A stretch of 64,000 nucleotides of DNA from Anaerococcus urinomassiliensis (GTDB lineage Bacteria; Bacillota; Clostridia; Tissierellales; Peptoniphilaceae), in the NCBI RefSeq assembly GCF_900128425.1, contig NZ_LT635781.1:52656-116655 (forward strand), given 5' to 3'. Below are positions 25,549 to 34,438 of the stretch, in pieces. The notes under the pieces are model-generated. The model saw only the letters and a program-made list of their open reading frames with translations. It had not been told where the DNA came from and did not search any database. The position numbers were made by a program, and so were the translations under genes. Numbering within the stretch: position 1 is the first letter of the stretch; each line of letters opens with the position of its first letter.

Positions 25549-25663
25549 AGCTATTAAATAGCTAGGTTTTTCATTATTAATTCCTTATAGTTTTCCCTTA
25601 GAAAACTAGGACTAACTTATTCTTTTCTAAATGAAAAAGAGCTAGAAATCTAGCTCTTTTTCT
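25549..25663 (+). ncRNA. Candidate small structured RNA, about 115 nt
   Basis: Between the promoter at 25515 and the strong terminator at 25634 lie two further perfect hairpins: TAGCTAT-taa-ATAGCTA (25548-25564) and TAGTTTTC-cctta-GAAAACTA (25588-25608). AGTTAG (25545-25550) and CTAACT (25612-25617) could form an alternative closing stem. There is no start codon with an RBS. The layout promoter, hairpins, terminator fits a free-standing sRNA. It matches no family I know. Confidence 0.55.
25634..25663. terminator. Strong bidirectional terminator
   Basis: AAAAAGAGCTAG-aaat-CTAGCTCTTTTT, perfect stem with A and T runs on both sides. It ends the + strand trkHA/sRNA side and the minus-strand DUF2207 gene. 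Confidence 0.85.
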
Positions 25664-25673
25664 GTGTTTATTT

Positions 25674-27446
25674 TTACCTACTGCCTCCACCAGAACCTCC
25701 AGATCCTCCTCCAAAGCTTCCACCACCACCGCCAAAGGATGATGATCCACCAAAGCCGCCTGACTCAAAGCTTGAGAGGGTGCTTGATGCAGCGGAACTA
25801 ATTCCAGATGAGTATGAAGTAATATTTGATATCATGTAAAAGTCAAAGGCACTCATATTTTCGTATTCTGGGTATATATCAGTAAAATTACTGTAAACTT
25901 TCTTGCTTATGCCATAAATAGCTGCATAAATCATAAAGCCATCCCAAAGTTTGACCTCATTTATATCCCTTTCTTCGATTAGAGAATAGTCTTCTAGGTA
26001 GTTCTTAAATTTTATAAAGTTTTCGTATAAGTCGATACCGCTATCTGTGATAGTAATCTTGTTTTTGAACTTACTAGATAAAGCTTTCTTTTTCTTATTA
26101 TTTATTAGATATCCACGGTCTACTAGCTGGTCTAGGGAATTTTCGCTAAAACTTTCGAAATAGTCTTCCATGAAATCTTGGTTTTTCTTGATGAATTTCT
26201 CTATATGTTTTTGCTTGATCTTCCCGTCATCTGTGTATTCTTCACTTCTTTTAAGGATATCAAAGAATCCACTTTCCACTTGGCTCATATTAGAAGGTTC
26301 ATGATTTATGGAAATATATGAAGATTTAGTATCAAAAAATAAGACTTTTTCTTCATCTTCACCAAAGCTTATAGCATCTTGATAAACCCACTTTAATAAA
26401 AAAGCAGTTATATAATTTTCGTAATTAATGTTTAAACCTTTAGCATTTTGACTTATTAGATAAGTATCTTCTATAGGTCCGTCATAAGGAATATCCCTGT
26501 AGTATTGGTCTTTGAACTTACTTTCTTTTTTTAGGACTTTTTTATTGATTATCTTGTAATCACTAGATCCCTTTAAGGATTTAAAAGCTAGGCCAAAAAA
26601 TATAAATCCAATAATAGGTCCTATTAAAGATAAGGCTCCACTTAAGAAAAATAGGAAAGGATTAAAGGGTGTCGATTCGCCATATTCATAATCCTCATCA
26701 TAATCACCAGCATCATCTGCGCTTCCATAATCAGATCCTTCTTGGGCCATATCTGCATAAAAATCAAAATCTTTGTCTATATGATAGGATGTATCAAAAG
26801 TTCCCTTAGGCAAGCGAAGCATAACTTGGCCATATTGGACATCTCCATCACTTTTTGCAACAATCTCACCATCTACATTGTGGACATCTCCCTCAAAACC
26901 AAAGCCCCACATCAAAACTTCATCATCAAAGCTATTAGGTCCTTTGATAGTAATGGAAATCTTATCTGGTAGGGGGTCTAAGTTTTCTTTTATAAATCTA
27001 AAATAGACCATATCGTAGTCGTTTAAGCCCACTACAAGGGGATCGATATCGTAGGAAAGATGGTAGGTATTTTCGCCAAAGTTAGTGATTCCCCAGCAAA
27101 GTTCAACCCTATCTCCATCCTCTACCATGCCATATTTGTAGGCTTTTTCATCAAAGCTAGCGTCAATATTCCAAGGGCTTAGTTCTTGCCATGTACCTTC
27201 GTCGCTTTCTACTTTGAAGTTTCTGATTTTAATATCCCCCAGGTCAGATATTACCTTGTATTTTTCTGTTGCTTCTTCATTATCCTCATTAGCTTGCCAA
27301 GTTTCTTTCACATGGCCTATACCATTTTGATCGATTTCAACATTGATATCGATACTGTGAAGGTCATTAGCATGGGCAATATGAGGAAAGAATAATATTA
27401 GAGCAAGGATAAAAACCCTTGCTAGGTATTTGCTAAGTTTTTTCAT
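25674..27446 (-). CDS. DUF2207 membrane protein with Gly/Ser-rich tail, copy 2
   Basis: 590 residues. Signal peptide (to about AHAND), DUF2207 domain (DINVEIDQNGIGHVKETWQ onward), acidic linker rich in Asp/Tyr around 240-260, membrane segments near 262-290, a cytoplasmic region and a tail of Gly, Ser and Phe (GGFGGSSSFGGGGGSFGGG). Same architecture as copy 1 with moderate identity. It starts 23 bp after the lemA stop, so lemA and this gene are probably one minus-strand operon. Function unknown. Confidence 0.85.
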   Translation of the reverse strand: MKKLSKYLARVFILALILFFPHIAHANDLHSIDINVEIDQNGIGHVKETWQANEDNEEATEKYKVISDLGDIKIRNFKVESDEGTWQELSPWNIDASFDEKAYKYGMVEDGDRVELCWGITNFGENTYHLSYDIDPLVVGLNDYDMVYFRFIKENLDPLPDKISITIKGPNSFDDEVLMWGFGFEGDVHNVDGEIVAKSDGDVQYGQVMLRLPKGTFDTSYHIDKDFDFYADMAQEGSDYGSADDAGDYDEDYEYGESTPFNPFLFFLSGALSLIGPIIGFIFFGLAFKSLKGSSDYKIINKKVLKKESKFKDQYYRDIPYDGPIEDTYLISQNAKGLNINYENYITAFLLKWVYQDAISFGEDEEKVLFFDTKSSYISINHEPSNMSQVESGFFDILKRSEEYTDDGKIKQKHIEKFIKKNQDFMEDYFESFSENSLDQLVDRGYLINNKKKKALSSKFKNKITITDSGIDLYENFIKFKNYLEDYSLIEERDINEVKLWDGFMIYAAIYGISKKVYSNFTDIYPEYENMSAFDFYMISNITSYSSGISSAASSTLSSFESGGFGGSSSFGGGGGSFGGGSGGSGGGSR

Positions 27447-27469
27447 TATTAGCCTCCTAAAGGGACTAA

Positions 27470-28021
27470 TTACTTATTCCAACGTGGAACTTGATTGCTT
27501 TCTGCCTCGTTTTCAAAATATGTTTTTTCGCTATAACCAAACATTCCTGCAAAAATATTTTGTGGGAAGCTTTTTATATATCTGTTGAATTTTGTAACTG
27601 TATCGTTATAAATCATACGAGAATGACGAACGTTGTCTTCGTATTTGTTTATGGAATCCATAGTTGATTTATAAACTTGGCTTGCCTTTAGGTCTGGGTA
27701 GTTTTCTGCTACAGCATAGACCTTTGTAAGGGCGTTCTTGAATTCTGATTCTTCACGCGCTACATCGCTTGGATTAGAATCTTTATTGACTCCTGTCCTG
27801 TTTTTAGTGATTTTATCCAAACTTTCACTTTCATATTTTGCATAATCTTTTGTCGCATCTATGAGGTTATTTAGGGCATCCCACCTAGATTGAAGTTGGG
27901 CTGCTATCTGGCTCATGGCATTTGCTACCATTTCATTTTGTTTAACTAGTGAATTATAAATACCAACTACAATAAGAGCTAGTAGTATGACAACTATTAA
28001 AATAATCCATCCTGGACTCAT
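27470..28021 (-). CDS. LemA family protein
   Basis: 183 residues. N-terminal membrane helix (about 4-24), then the LemA helical bundle: YNSLVKQNEMVANAMSQI, QLQSRWDALNNLIDATKDYAKYE and the C-terminal FNRYIKSFPQNIFAGMFGY...F. The usual family length. The function is not settled; LemA is repeatedly found with DUF2207 proteins, as here, and is thought to act in the envelope. RBS AAGGAGGAAAATT. Confidence 0.92.
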   Translation of the reverse strand: MSPGWIILIVVILLALIVVGIYNSLVKQNEMVANAMSQIAAQLQSRWDALNNLIDATKDYAKYESESLDKITKNRTGVNKDSNPSDVAREESEFKNALTKVYAVAENYPDLKASQVYKSTMDSINKYEDNVRHSRMIYNDTVTKFNRYIKSFPQNIFAGMFGYSEKTYFENEAESNQVPRWNK

Positions 28022-28181
28022 AATTTTCCTCCTTAATATATTTATTAAATTAATACCCTATATTTCATAGTAAAACTAATCTTTATTGTAAAATTGGTGT
28101 AAAATAGTAGAAAGATTAAATCTATATTTAAATTATTAAAAATAAAGGGTATAACTTATAATAAAGTTAAGGAGGTGCTTT

Positions 28182-28877
28182 ATGCCTTATTATTATGGAT
28201 TTGATAGAACATATATTTTAGTGCTTATTGGCATAGTTATAAGTATGCTAGCTCAGGCAAATGTGCAGAAGGCTTTTGCCAAGTATTCGAAGATAAAAAC
28301 AAAAAAACAAATTACAGGCAAACAAGCTGCAGATTACATCATAGATACTCGTGGCTATAATGATATAAAAATCAAACAAATAAATAATGCCATGGGGGAT
28401 TATTTTAATCCGGCGACCAAGGAAGTAGCTCTTTCTCCAGAATCTATGAAAGATACATCTATAGCGTCTGTTGCTGTTGCTGCCCACGAATTTGGCCACG
28501 TTATCCAATACAAGGAAGGCTATATGCCTTTGCAAATAAAATCCTGGTTGGTTCCAGCGGTAAACTTTGGATCCAAGCTTAGCTTTCCAGTGATTTTTTT
28601 GGGAATGATTTTATCAAGACAAAATCTACTAAACATTGGATTAGTGCTATTTGCATTAACTCTAGTTTTCCAAATAGTGACACTTCCAGTGGAATTTAAT
28701 GCAAGTGCTAGGGCCCTACAAGTCTTAGAAGAATCAGGCATGCTAATAGGTGAAGAAAATGCTCAAGCTAAAGCCATGCTAAAGGCTGCAGCTTACACCT
28801 ATGTTGCTGCAACACTTACAACAGCCCTACAATTTTTAAGATTGTTCCTACTTTTTGGCAATAGAAATAGAGACTAG
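28182..28877 (+). CDS. Neutral zinc metallopeptidase, YugP family
   Basis: 231 residues. The zinc-binding helix AAHEFGHVIQY carries HExxH-type ligands (HEFGH) and the third ligand is probably Glu in the PVEFNASARAL motif. Membrane helices lie at about 8-28, 128-150, 152-172 and 205-225. It matches YugP-type membrane zinc proteases of unknown substrate. RBS AAGGAGGTG; divergent from lemA. Ends at a clear terminator. Confidence 0.9.
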   Translation: MPYYYGFDRTYILVLIGIVISMLAQANVQKAFAKYSKIKTKKQITGKQAADYIIDTRGYNDIKIKQINNAMGDYFNPATKEVALSPESMKDTSIASVAVAAHEFGHVIQYKEGYMPLQIKSWLVPAVNFGSKLSFPVIFLGMILSRQNLLNIGLVLFALTLVFQIVTLPVEFNASARALQVLEESGMLIGEENAQAKAMLKAAAYTYVAATLTTALQFLRLFLLFGNRNRD

Positions 28878-28884
28878 ATATAAG

Positions 28885-28908
28885 ACCTACCCTAGGGTGG
28901 GTTTTTTA
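28885..28908 (+). terminator. Terminator after YugP-like gene
   Basis: ACCTACCC-ta-GGGTGGGT followed by TTTTTT. Confidence 0.85.
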
Positions 28909-28952
28909 TTTGTTTCATGAAAGTAAAATTTATACAAAATAATTGATAATTA

Positions 28953-29017
28953 TTGACAAAAGAAATTCATAGGTATATAATGCACTTATATTATTTCGCT
29001 TTACCCATTAAAAGCGA
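28953..29017 (+). promoter_or_regulatory. Consensus promoter and leader hairpin of permease/M20 operon
   Basis: TTGACA (28953-28958), 17-bp spacer, TATAAT (28976-28981), an exact consensus match. A small hairpin TCGCTTT/AAAAGCGA (about 28995-29017) sits between start site and RBS. Confidence 0.75.
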
Positions 29018-29031
29018 GAAAGGGGTATTAT

Positions 29032-30243
29032 ATGCAAGCTCTAGTGGCATTATTATTTGTTTTTATAGTTTATACGATTGGCGACATAGTAGCTGCAGCT
29101 ACAAAAAGTATAGTTCCATCTCTTTTTGTATGCTCAGTTATATTTTTGGCTGGATTTTGGTTGGGAATCCCAGAGACACTCTTCAAAGATTCCTTGTTAT
29201 ATGACATAGGGGCCCTAGCTATTACCAGTCTTTTGGTACATATGGGCTCTATGCTAAATTTAAAACAATTGGCTAATCAGTGGAAGACGGTCTTGATTTC
29301 CTTTGGAGGGATTGTAGGTATTGTTATATTACTATTTCTTATTGGAAGTCCTATAGTAGGTAGGGAAACTGCCATAGTTGCAGCGCCTCCTATATCAGGT
29401 GGTGTTATAGCTGGCCTACAAATGGCTAAATACGCTGAGGCTATTGGCAGAAGTGATTTGAAATTGATGGCAACTCTATTAGTTGTTGTCCAAGGCTTTA
29501 TAGGCTATCCGCTTTGCTCTTTTTGCCTTAGGAAGGAAGCTAATAGTATATTAGAACTAAAAAGGGCAGGAGAGGTCTTTGATGATGATAAGGAAGTGGA
29601 AGAAAGGAGCAAAAAGTCATTTTTTCATCTACCAGAAAAATACGTCACAGCAAATTATTATTTGGCAAAAACCATATTAATAGCCCTTGTTGCGACATTG
29701 CTTTCAGATGTCATTAAGGGAATTGACACGGGAGTATTTATTTTAAATGCTCTTATAAGAGTGGACAAAAATGTAATGGCGCTATTGTTTGGTATAATTT
29801 TTGCAGAAATTGGATTCTTGGAAAGAGAGCCACTAAACAAAGGAAATTCATTTGGATTTTTGATGGGAGCCCTTATGTCAGTTATCTACGGTGGCCTTGC
29901 CGGTGCTAGTCCACAAGATGTCTTAGAAATATTACTTCCTATAGCTGTTTGTTTGATCATAGGAACTATAGGAATTGGTATAATGTCTATGATCGTAGGC
30001 AAAATACTAAAAATTAGACCTTGGATGGCCTTTGGAATTGGTCTATCAGCTCTTTTTGGCTTTCCAGGAACCTATGTAGTTTCTAAGGAAGTTGCAAAGG
30101 GAGTTAGTGATAACGAAGAAGATAGAAAGTTGATATTATCACAAATTTTGCCTAAAATGTTAGTGGCAGGATTTGTCACGGTATCCATTGGTTCTGTTGT
30201 ATTAGCAGGAATCCTTGCACCTATGCTTAGCCCTGCTATATAA
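29032..30243 (+). CDS. Multi-pass membrane permease of unknown substrate
   Basis: 403 residues with about ten hydrophobic segments in two halves around a charged central loop (about 180-205). The segment AAPPISGGVIAGLQMAKYAEAIG resembles the reentrant glycine-proline motifs of ion-coupled carriers such as the glutamate/citrate (GltS/2HCT) group, but I cannot assign a family. It lies 21 bp upstream of an M20 amidohydrolase under one promoter, so it probably imports or exports an N-acyl or dipeptide-like compound for that enzyme. Confidence 0.6.
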   Translation: MQALVALLFVFIVYTIGDIVAAATKSIVPSLFVCSVIFLAGFWLGIPETLFKDSLLYDIGALAITSLLVHMGSMLNLKQLANQWKTVLISFGGIVGIVILLFLIGSPIVGRETAIVAAPPISGGVIAGLQMAKYAEAIGRSDLKLMATLLVVVQGFIGYPLCSFCLRKEANSILELKRAGEVFDDDKEVEERSKKSFFHLPEKYVTANYYLAKTILIALVATLLSDVIKGIDTGVFILNALIRVDKNVMALLFGIIFAEIGFLEREPLNKGNSFGFLMGALMSVIYGGLAGASPQDVLEILLPIAVCLIIGTIGIGIMSMIVGKILKIRPWMAFGIGLSALFGFPGTYVVSKEVAKGVSDNEEDRKLILSQILPKMLVAGFVTVSIGSVVLAGILAPMLSPAI

Positions 30244-30264
30244 GATGTATTATAAGGAGATAAA

Positions 30265-31446
30265 ATGAACGTAAAAGAATTAGTTAGTAAAAATGAAGAT
30301 TATATTGTAGAAATGAGAAGATATTTCCATATGCACCCTGAACTTTCTTTTGAAGAGTTTGAAACTACAAAAAGGATTGCTAAAGAGCTTGATAAAATGG
30401 GAATTCCTTATGAAATACCAGAAGAAGAACCAAAAACTGGAGTAATTGGCCTAATTCAAGGTGGCAAGCCAGGCAAAACTGTTGCCCTAAGAGCAGATAT
30501 CGATGCCCTAAATGTTAGCGAGAAAAATGATATCGAATACAAGTCCCAAAACGAAGGAAAGATGCACGCTTGTGGCCACGATTCTCACATGGCGATGCTT
30601 CTTGGAGCTGCAAAGATTCTAAACGAAGTTAAAGATGAGCTTTGCGGCAAGGTATATTTGATATTCCAACCGGCTGAGGAAGTTGGCCTAGGTGCTAAAT
30701 ATATGATAAGACAAGGAAATTGGTATGAAGAAACTGACAATATCTACGGATCTCACATCTGGTCAGGACTAGAAACAGGGAAAATTTCTGTAGAAGCTGG
30801 TGATAGGATGGCAGCTGCAGATAGATTTACCATTACTATAAAGGGAAAATCTGGCCACGGATCCTTGCCAAATGAAACTGTAGATGCGGTAGTGGTGGGA
30901 GCAGCAGTTATTCAAAACCTACAACAATTAGTAGCAAGAAACTATTCTCCACTTGATTCAGTGACAGTAACTGTTGGATCTTTCCACAGTGGCAATAGAT
31001 TTAATATCATAGCAGGCGAAGCTACTATGGAAGGTACCAATAGATATTTTCGAAGAGAAATTGGCGCTAGAATAGAAGATGATATGAGAAGGGTTATCAA
31101 GGGTGTATGTGATGCTTATGGGGCAACATACGAGCTTGACTACCAATATATCCTAGGCCCAACAATCAACGATGAAGAATCTTCTACTATAGCTATAAAT
31201 GCAATAGAAAAATTTGCTGGCAAAGACATACTTAAAAATATGCAAAAGACAACTGGCGGGGAAGACTTCTCCTACTATCTAGAAAATAAACCAGGTTGCT
31301 TTGGATTTGTAGGATCTAGAAATCCTGAACTAGGCACAGACTATCCTCATCATAACGAAAGATTCAATATCGATGAATCTGCCCTTAAAAATGGTGCAGG
31401 AACATATGCCCAATACGCCATCGATTTTTTAAATGGTGAAAATTAG
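30265..31446 (+). CDS. M20D-family amidohydrolase / N-acyl amino acid hydrolase
   Basis: 393 residues, full length. Metal and active-site motifs: MHPELSFEE, ACGHDSHMAMLLGAA, FQPAEEVGLGAKYMI, GSHIWSGLETG and the late PHHNERFNID. A dimerisation lid occupies about 180-290. The group includes hippurate hydrolase, N-acetyl-amino-acid and indole-acetyl-amino-acid hydrolases; the exact substrate is open. Likely translated with the preceding permease. Confidence 0.9.
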   Translation: MNVKELVSKNEDYIVEMRRYFHMHPELSFEEFETTKRIAKELDKMGIPYEIPEEEPKTGVIGLIQGGKPGKTVALRADIDALNVSEKNDIEYKSQNEGKMHACGHDSHMAMLLGAAKILNEVKDELCGKVYLIFQPAEEVGLGAKYMIRQGNWYEETDNIYGSHIWSGLETGKISVEAGDRMAAADRFTITIKGKSGHGSLPNETVDAVVVGAAVIQNLQQLVARNYSPLDSVTVTVGSFHSGNRFNIIAGEATMEGTNRYFRREIGARIEDDMRRVIKGVCDAYGATYELDYQYILGPTINDEESSTIAINAIEKFAGKDILKNMQKTTGGEDFSYYLENKPGCFGFVGSRNPELGTDYPHHNERFNIDESALKNGAGTYAQYAIDFLNGEN

Positions 31447-31460
31447 AATAAGAAAATTAC

Positions 31461-31492
31461 AAAAACTGACTTTATTTTAGGGTCAGTTTTTT
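31461..31492 (+). terminator. Terminator after M20 amidohydrolase
   Basis: AAAAACTGAC and its complement GTCAGTTTTTT around an 11-base loop. Confidence 0.8.
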
Positions 31493-31520
31493 GTATGTAC
31501 GAGGATTTAGGGTAAGAATA

Positions 31521-31547
31521 TTGTAACAGAAGAATTTGATATATAAT
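31521..31547 (+). promoter_or_regulatory. Promoter of carbohydrate ABC operon 1
   Basis: TTGTAA (31521-31526), 15-bp spacer, TATAAT (31542-31547), ahead of the ATPase gene at 31603. Confidence 0.55.
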
Positions 31548-31602
31548 CACTATAAATATTTAAATTTTTTAGAAAATTTATGGACAATTAGCAGAGGAAA
31601 TT

Positions 31603-32670
31603 ATGATTGAAATTAGAGATTTGAAGAAAGTTTACGAAAATGGATTTGAAGCCTTAAAGGATATTGACCTAGAAATACCCGATGGAGCCCTTGTAACACT
31701 GCTTGGACCTTCAGGTTGCGGCAAATCGACGATTTTAAATATTATCGCAGGAATTCTAGATCCAACTGATGGAGATATTTTATTTGACGGTGAATCTATA
31801 ATAAACAAACACCCCAAAGATAGGAATATTGGTATGGTCTTCCAAAACTACGCCCTATATCCCCATATGACAGTACTAGAAAATATCACTTTCCCTTTAA
31901 CAGTTGGGGATAAGAAAATTAGCCAAAAAGAGGCAAATAAGGTTGCTGAAAAATACATGGACCTTACCTATATCAAGGAGTATAAAGACAAAAAACCTTC
32001 CCAACTTTCTGGTGGCCAACAACAAAGGGTTGCCATTGCTCGTGCCCTAGTACAAAATCCTAAGACTCTTTTGATGGACGAACCCCTATCAAACCTAGAT
32101 GCGAGATTAAGGCTTTCTATACGTGAAGAGATTCATAATATTGTAAAAGATGTTGGAGTTACAACAATATTTGTAACCCACGACCAGGAAGAGGCCCTAT
32201 CCATTTCTGATTATATAGCCTTGATAGATGAGGGAATTATCCAGCAATACGACATCCCACAAAACTTATATTTGGAACCTGCCAATCTTTTTGTAGCCAA
32301 ATTTATAGGAAATCCAATTATAAATGTGTACGACATGCAGTATCAAAATAAAAAGCTAATATCAAAAGATTTCTCCTTGGATATAAATGATTTTGAAAAT
32401 GAGAGATTAAAAAAAGAACTTGACAAAAAGACCTATACCATAGGTATCAGACCGGAACATTTCACCTTCGATGATAATGGCATAAGTGTAAAAGTCGACA
32501 ACATTGAAATGATAGGTAGATATATGATCTTGCACTTTAATTTAAACGGCATTCCTTCAAGGATGATAGCCGATTCAAAGCTAAAAATTGAAAAGGATGA
32601 TATAATTAAAATTGCCATAGATTATTCGTCAGTTTATCTATTTGAAGAAGATGGAAAGAGAGTTTACTAA
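31603..32670 (+). CDS. Carbohydrate ABC transporter ATPase (UgpC/MsmK-like)
   Basis: 355 residues. Walker A GPSGCGKST, Q-loop MVFQNYALYPHMTV, signature LSGGQQQR, Walker B LLMDEPLSNLD, switch VTHDQEE. A C-terminal TOBE/OB-fold domain (after about 240) is typical of MalK/UgpC-type importer ATPases. First gene of a four-gene operon with two permeases and a binding protein; the stop overlaps the next ATG by one base. Confidence 0.92.
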   Translation: MIEIRDLKKVYENGFEALKDIDLEIPDGALVTLLGPSGCGKSTILNIIAGILDPTDGDILFDGESIINKHPKDRNIGMVFQNYALYPHMTVLENITFPLTVGDKKISQKEANKVAEKYMDLTYIKEYKDKKPSQLSGGQQQRVAIARALVQNPKTLLMDEPLSNLDARLRLSIREEIHNIVKDVGVTTIFVTHDQEEALSISDYIALIDEGIIQQYDIPQNLYLEPANLFVAKFIGNPIINVYDMQYQNKKLISKDFSLDINDFENERLKKELDKKTYTIGIRPEHFTFDDNGISVKVDNIEMIGRYMILHFNLNGIPSRMIADSKLKIEKDDIIKIAIDYSSVYLFEEDGKRVY

Positions 32671-33554
32671 TGAAAAGGAAAGGATCATACAGGGCGGAAA
32701 ACTCGCCTAGAGCCTGGCTTTACCTACTTCCGGCCATAATTTTCATAGGAATTTTTACTATTTATCCGCTTTTTAGGACGTTTTTTATGTCTCTTGAGTC
32801 TAATAGTATACTAGATTCCAAATTTGTAGGATTTTCTAACTATCCAATAGTTTTAAGAGACCCACAATTTAAGTTAGCTATGAAAAACACCTTTATTTAT
32901 GCTGTAACCGTGGTCCCGATGTCACTTGTAATTTCAATGGTTATTGCCCTCATACTTTATGAGAAAGTAAAGGGATCAAAGTTTTTTGAAACAATATTTT
33001 TTATCCCATATCTTACCAGTGTCATCGCAATAGGTATTGTTTTTAGATACCTACTAAACGGTCAGTATGGATTTTTAAATTACTTTTTGGGATTTTTTGG
33101 AGTAGGTCCATTTGATTTTCTAAACAATAGAGACTACAATATGCCAGCTCTAATCATATTTGGTGTATGGAATGCCCTTGCCTTTAACATAATAGTAATA
33201 TTGGCGGGCCTTCGTGGGATTGATAAGAATTATTATAGGGTTGCTGAGACTTTTGGTGCTACAAAAAGCGAGCAATTTTTTAGGATTACTTTGCCAGAGC
33301 TTAAGGAAATCATAACTTTCCTATTTTTGACAAGCTTTATCCAAGCTTTCAAGATATACGCTGGAGTATTTGCCCTATTTAATGGTAAGGCAGGTGTTGG
33401 CAACAGACTTGTTACTGCAGTTTTTTATATCTACAATAAGTTTTATGTAGAATACCGCTATGGACACGCCATGGCAGCAGCAGTACTTTTGTTCTTGATG
33501 CTTTTAGTTTTAACTTTTGCCCAAAGAAAGATTATAGAAAGGTTAACAAAATAG
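32670..33554 (+). CDS. Sugar ABC permease (UgpA/MalF type)
   Basis: 294 residues, six membrane helices, type I importer fold. The cytoplasmic EAA loop reads YYRVAETFGATKSEQFFRITLPEL. Overlaps the ATPase gene by one base. It pairs with the next gene to form the membrane channel. Cargo is probably an oligosaccharide or sn-glycerol-3-phosphate judging from the binding protein. Confidence 0.9.
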   Translation: MKRKGSYRAENSPRAWLYLLPAIIFIGIFTIYPLFRTFFMSLESNSILDSKFVGFSNYPIVLRDPQFKLAMKNTFIYAVTVVPMSLVISMVIALILYEKVKGSKFFETIFFIPYLTSVIAIGIVFRYLLNGQYGFLNYFLGFFGVGPFDFLNNRDYNMPALIIFGVWNALAFNIIVILAGLRGIDKNYYRVAETFGATKSEQFFRITLPELKEIITFLFLTSFIQAFKIYAGVFALFNGKAGVGNRLVTAVFYIYNKFYVEYRYGHAMAAAVLLFLMLLVLTFAQRKIIERLTK

Positions 33555-33561
33555 GTGGCTT

Positions 33562-34380
33562 ATGAATAAGTTTTTAAAAGTAATTTCATATATTTTTATA
33601 ATAATAATGGCAGTTGTCACCCTATTTCCTTTCTTTTACATGATTTCATCATCACTTATGACTTTCCAGGAAGTGACAGCTATACCCCCGAAGCTAATGC
33701 CTCAAAGCCCGCAATTAGAGAACTTCAAAGAAGCTATGAAGGTGGCTCCTTTTGGTAGATACTTTCTAAATACAGTTTTTGTAACGATTATAAATACTTT
33801 GGGAACACTTACTACTACAACACTTGCGGCTTTTGCGATTAATTTTTTGAACTTTAAACACAAAAATTGGATAGAAAATATTCTCCTATCTCTGCTTATG
33901 ATTCCCTTTGAAATCATAGTTTTTACTAATTTTAGAACCATTGCCAAGCTTTCGCTTTTAGATAGCTATTGGGCATTGATCTTGCCTTTCTTAGCAAGTG
34001 TCTTTTATATAATATATCTAAGGCAGTTTTTAAGATCTATACCAATGGACTATTATAATGCTGCAAAAGTGGATGGGGCAAGTGATTTTGAATTTATAAG
34101 AAGGGTTATGATTCCACTTTCCAAATCAACCCTATTTACTATTGGACTATTAAACTTCATAGCAGGTTGGAATTCTTTCTTGTGGCCAATACTTGTAACA
34201 AATACAAAGAATATGAGGATGATAAGCAATGGTCTATCAGCCTTTGCAACCGAGGCAGGATCCTATATTCACTTGCAGATGGCTGCATCTACTATAACAA
34301 TTCTGCCTATACTAATCCTTTATTTCATATTTAGAAAACAAATATTGGAAGGAGTTGCCTATGGTGGATTAAAAGGCTAG
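33562..34380 (+). CDS. Sugar ABC permease (UgpE/MalG type)
   Basis: 272 residues with six helices and EAA loop YYNAAKVDGASDFEFIRRVMIPL. It ends in a basic/GGLKG tail of the family. Starts 7 bp after the first permease. Second half of the importer channel. Confidence 0.9.
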   Translation: MNKFLKVISYIFIIIMAVVTLFPFFYMISSSLMTFQEVTAIPPKLMPQSPQLENFKEAMKVAPFGRYFLNTVFVTIINTLGTLTTTTLAAFAINFLNFKHKNWIENILLSLLMIPFEIIVFTNFRTIAKLSLLDSYWALILPFLASVFYIIYLRQFLRSIPMDYYNAAKVDGASDFEFIRRVMIPLSKSTLFTIGLLNFIAGWNSFLWPILVTNTKNMRMISNGLSAFATEAGSYIHLQMAASTITILPILILYFIFRKQILEGVAYGGLKG

Positions 34381-34438
34381 CATTATTAGAATTAATGGGT
34401 ATAAAAAAAGTGTAATGATAAAGAAAAAAGGAGATTTT

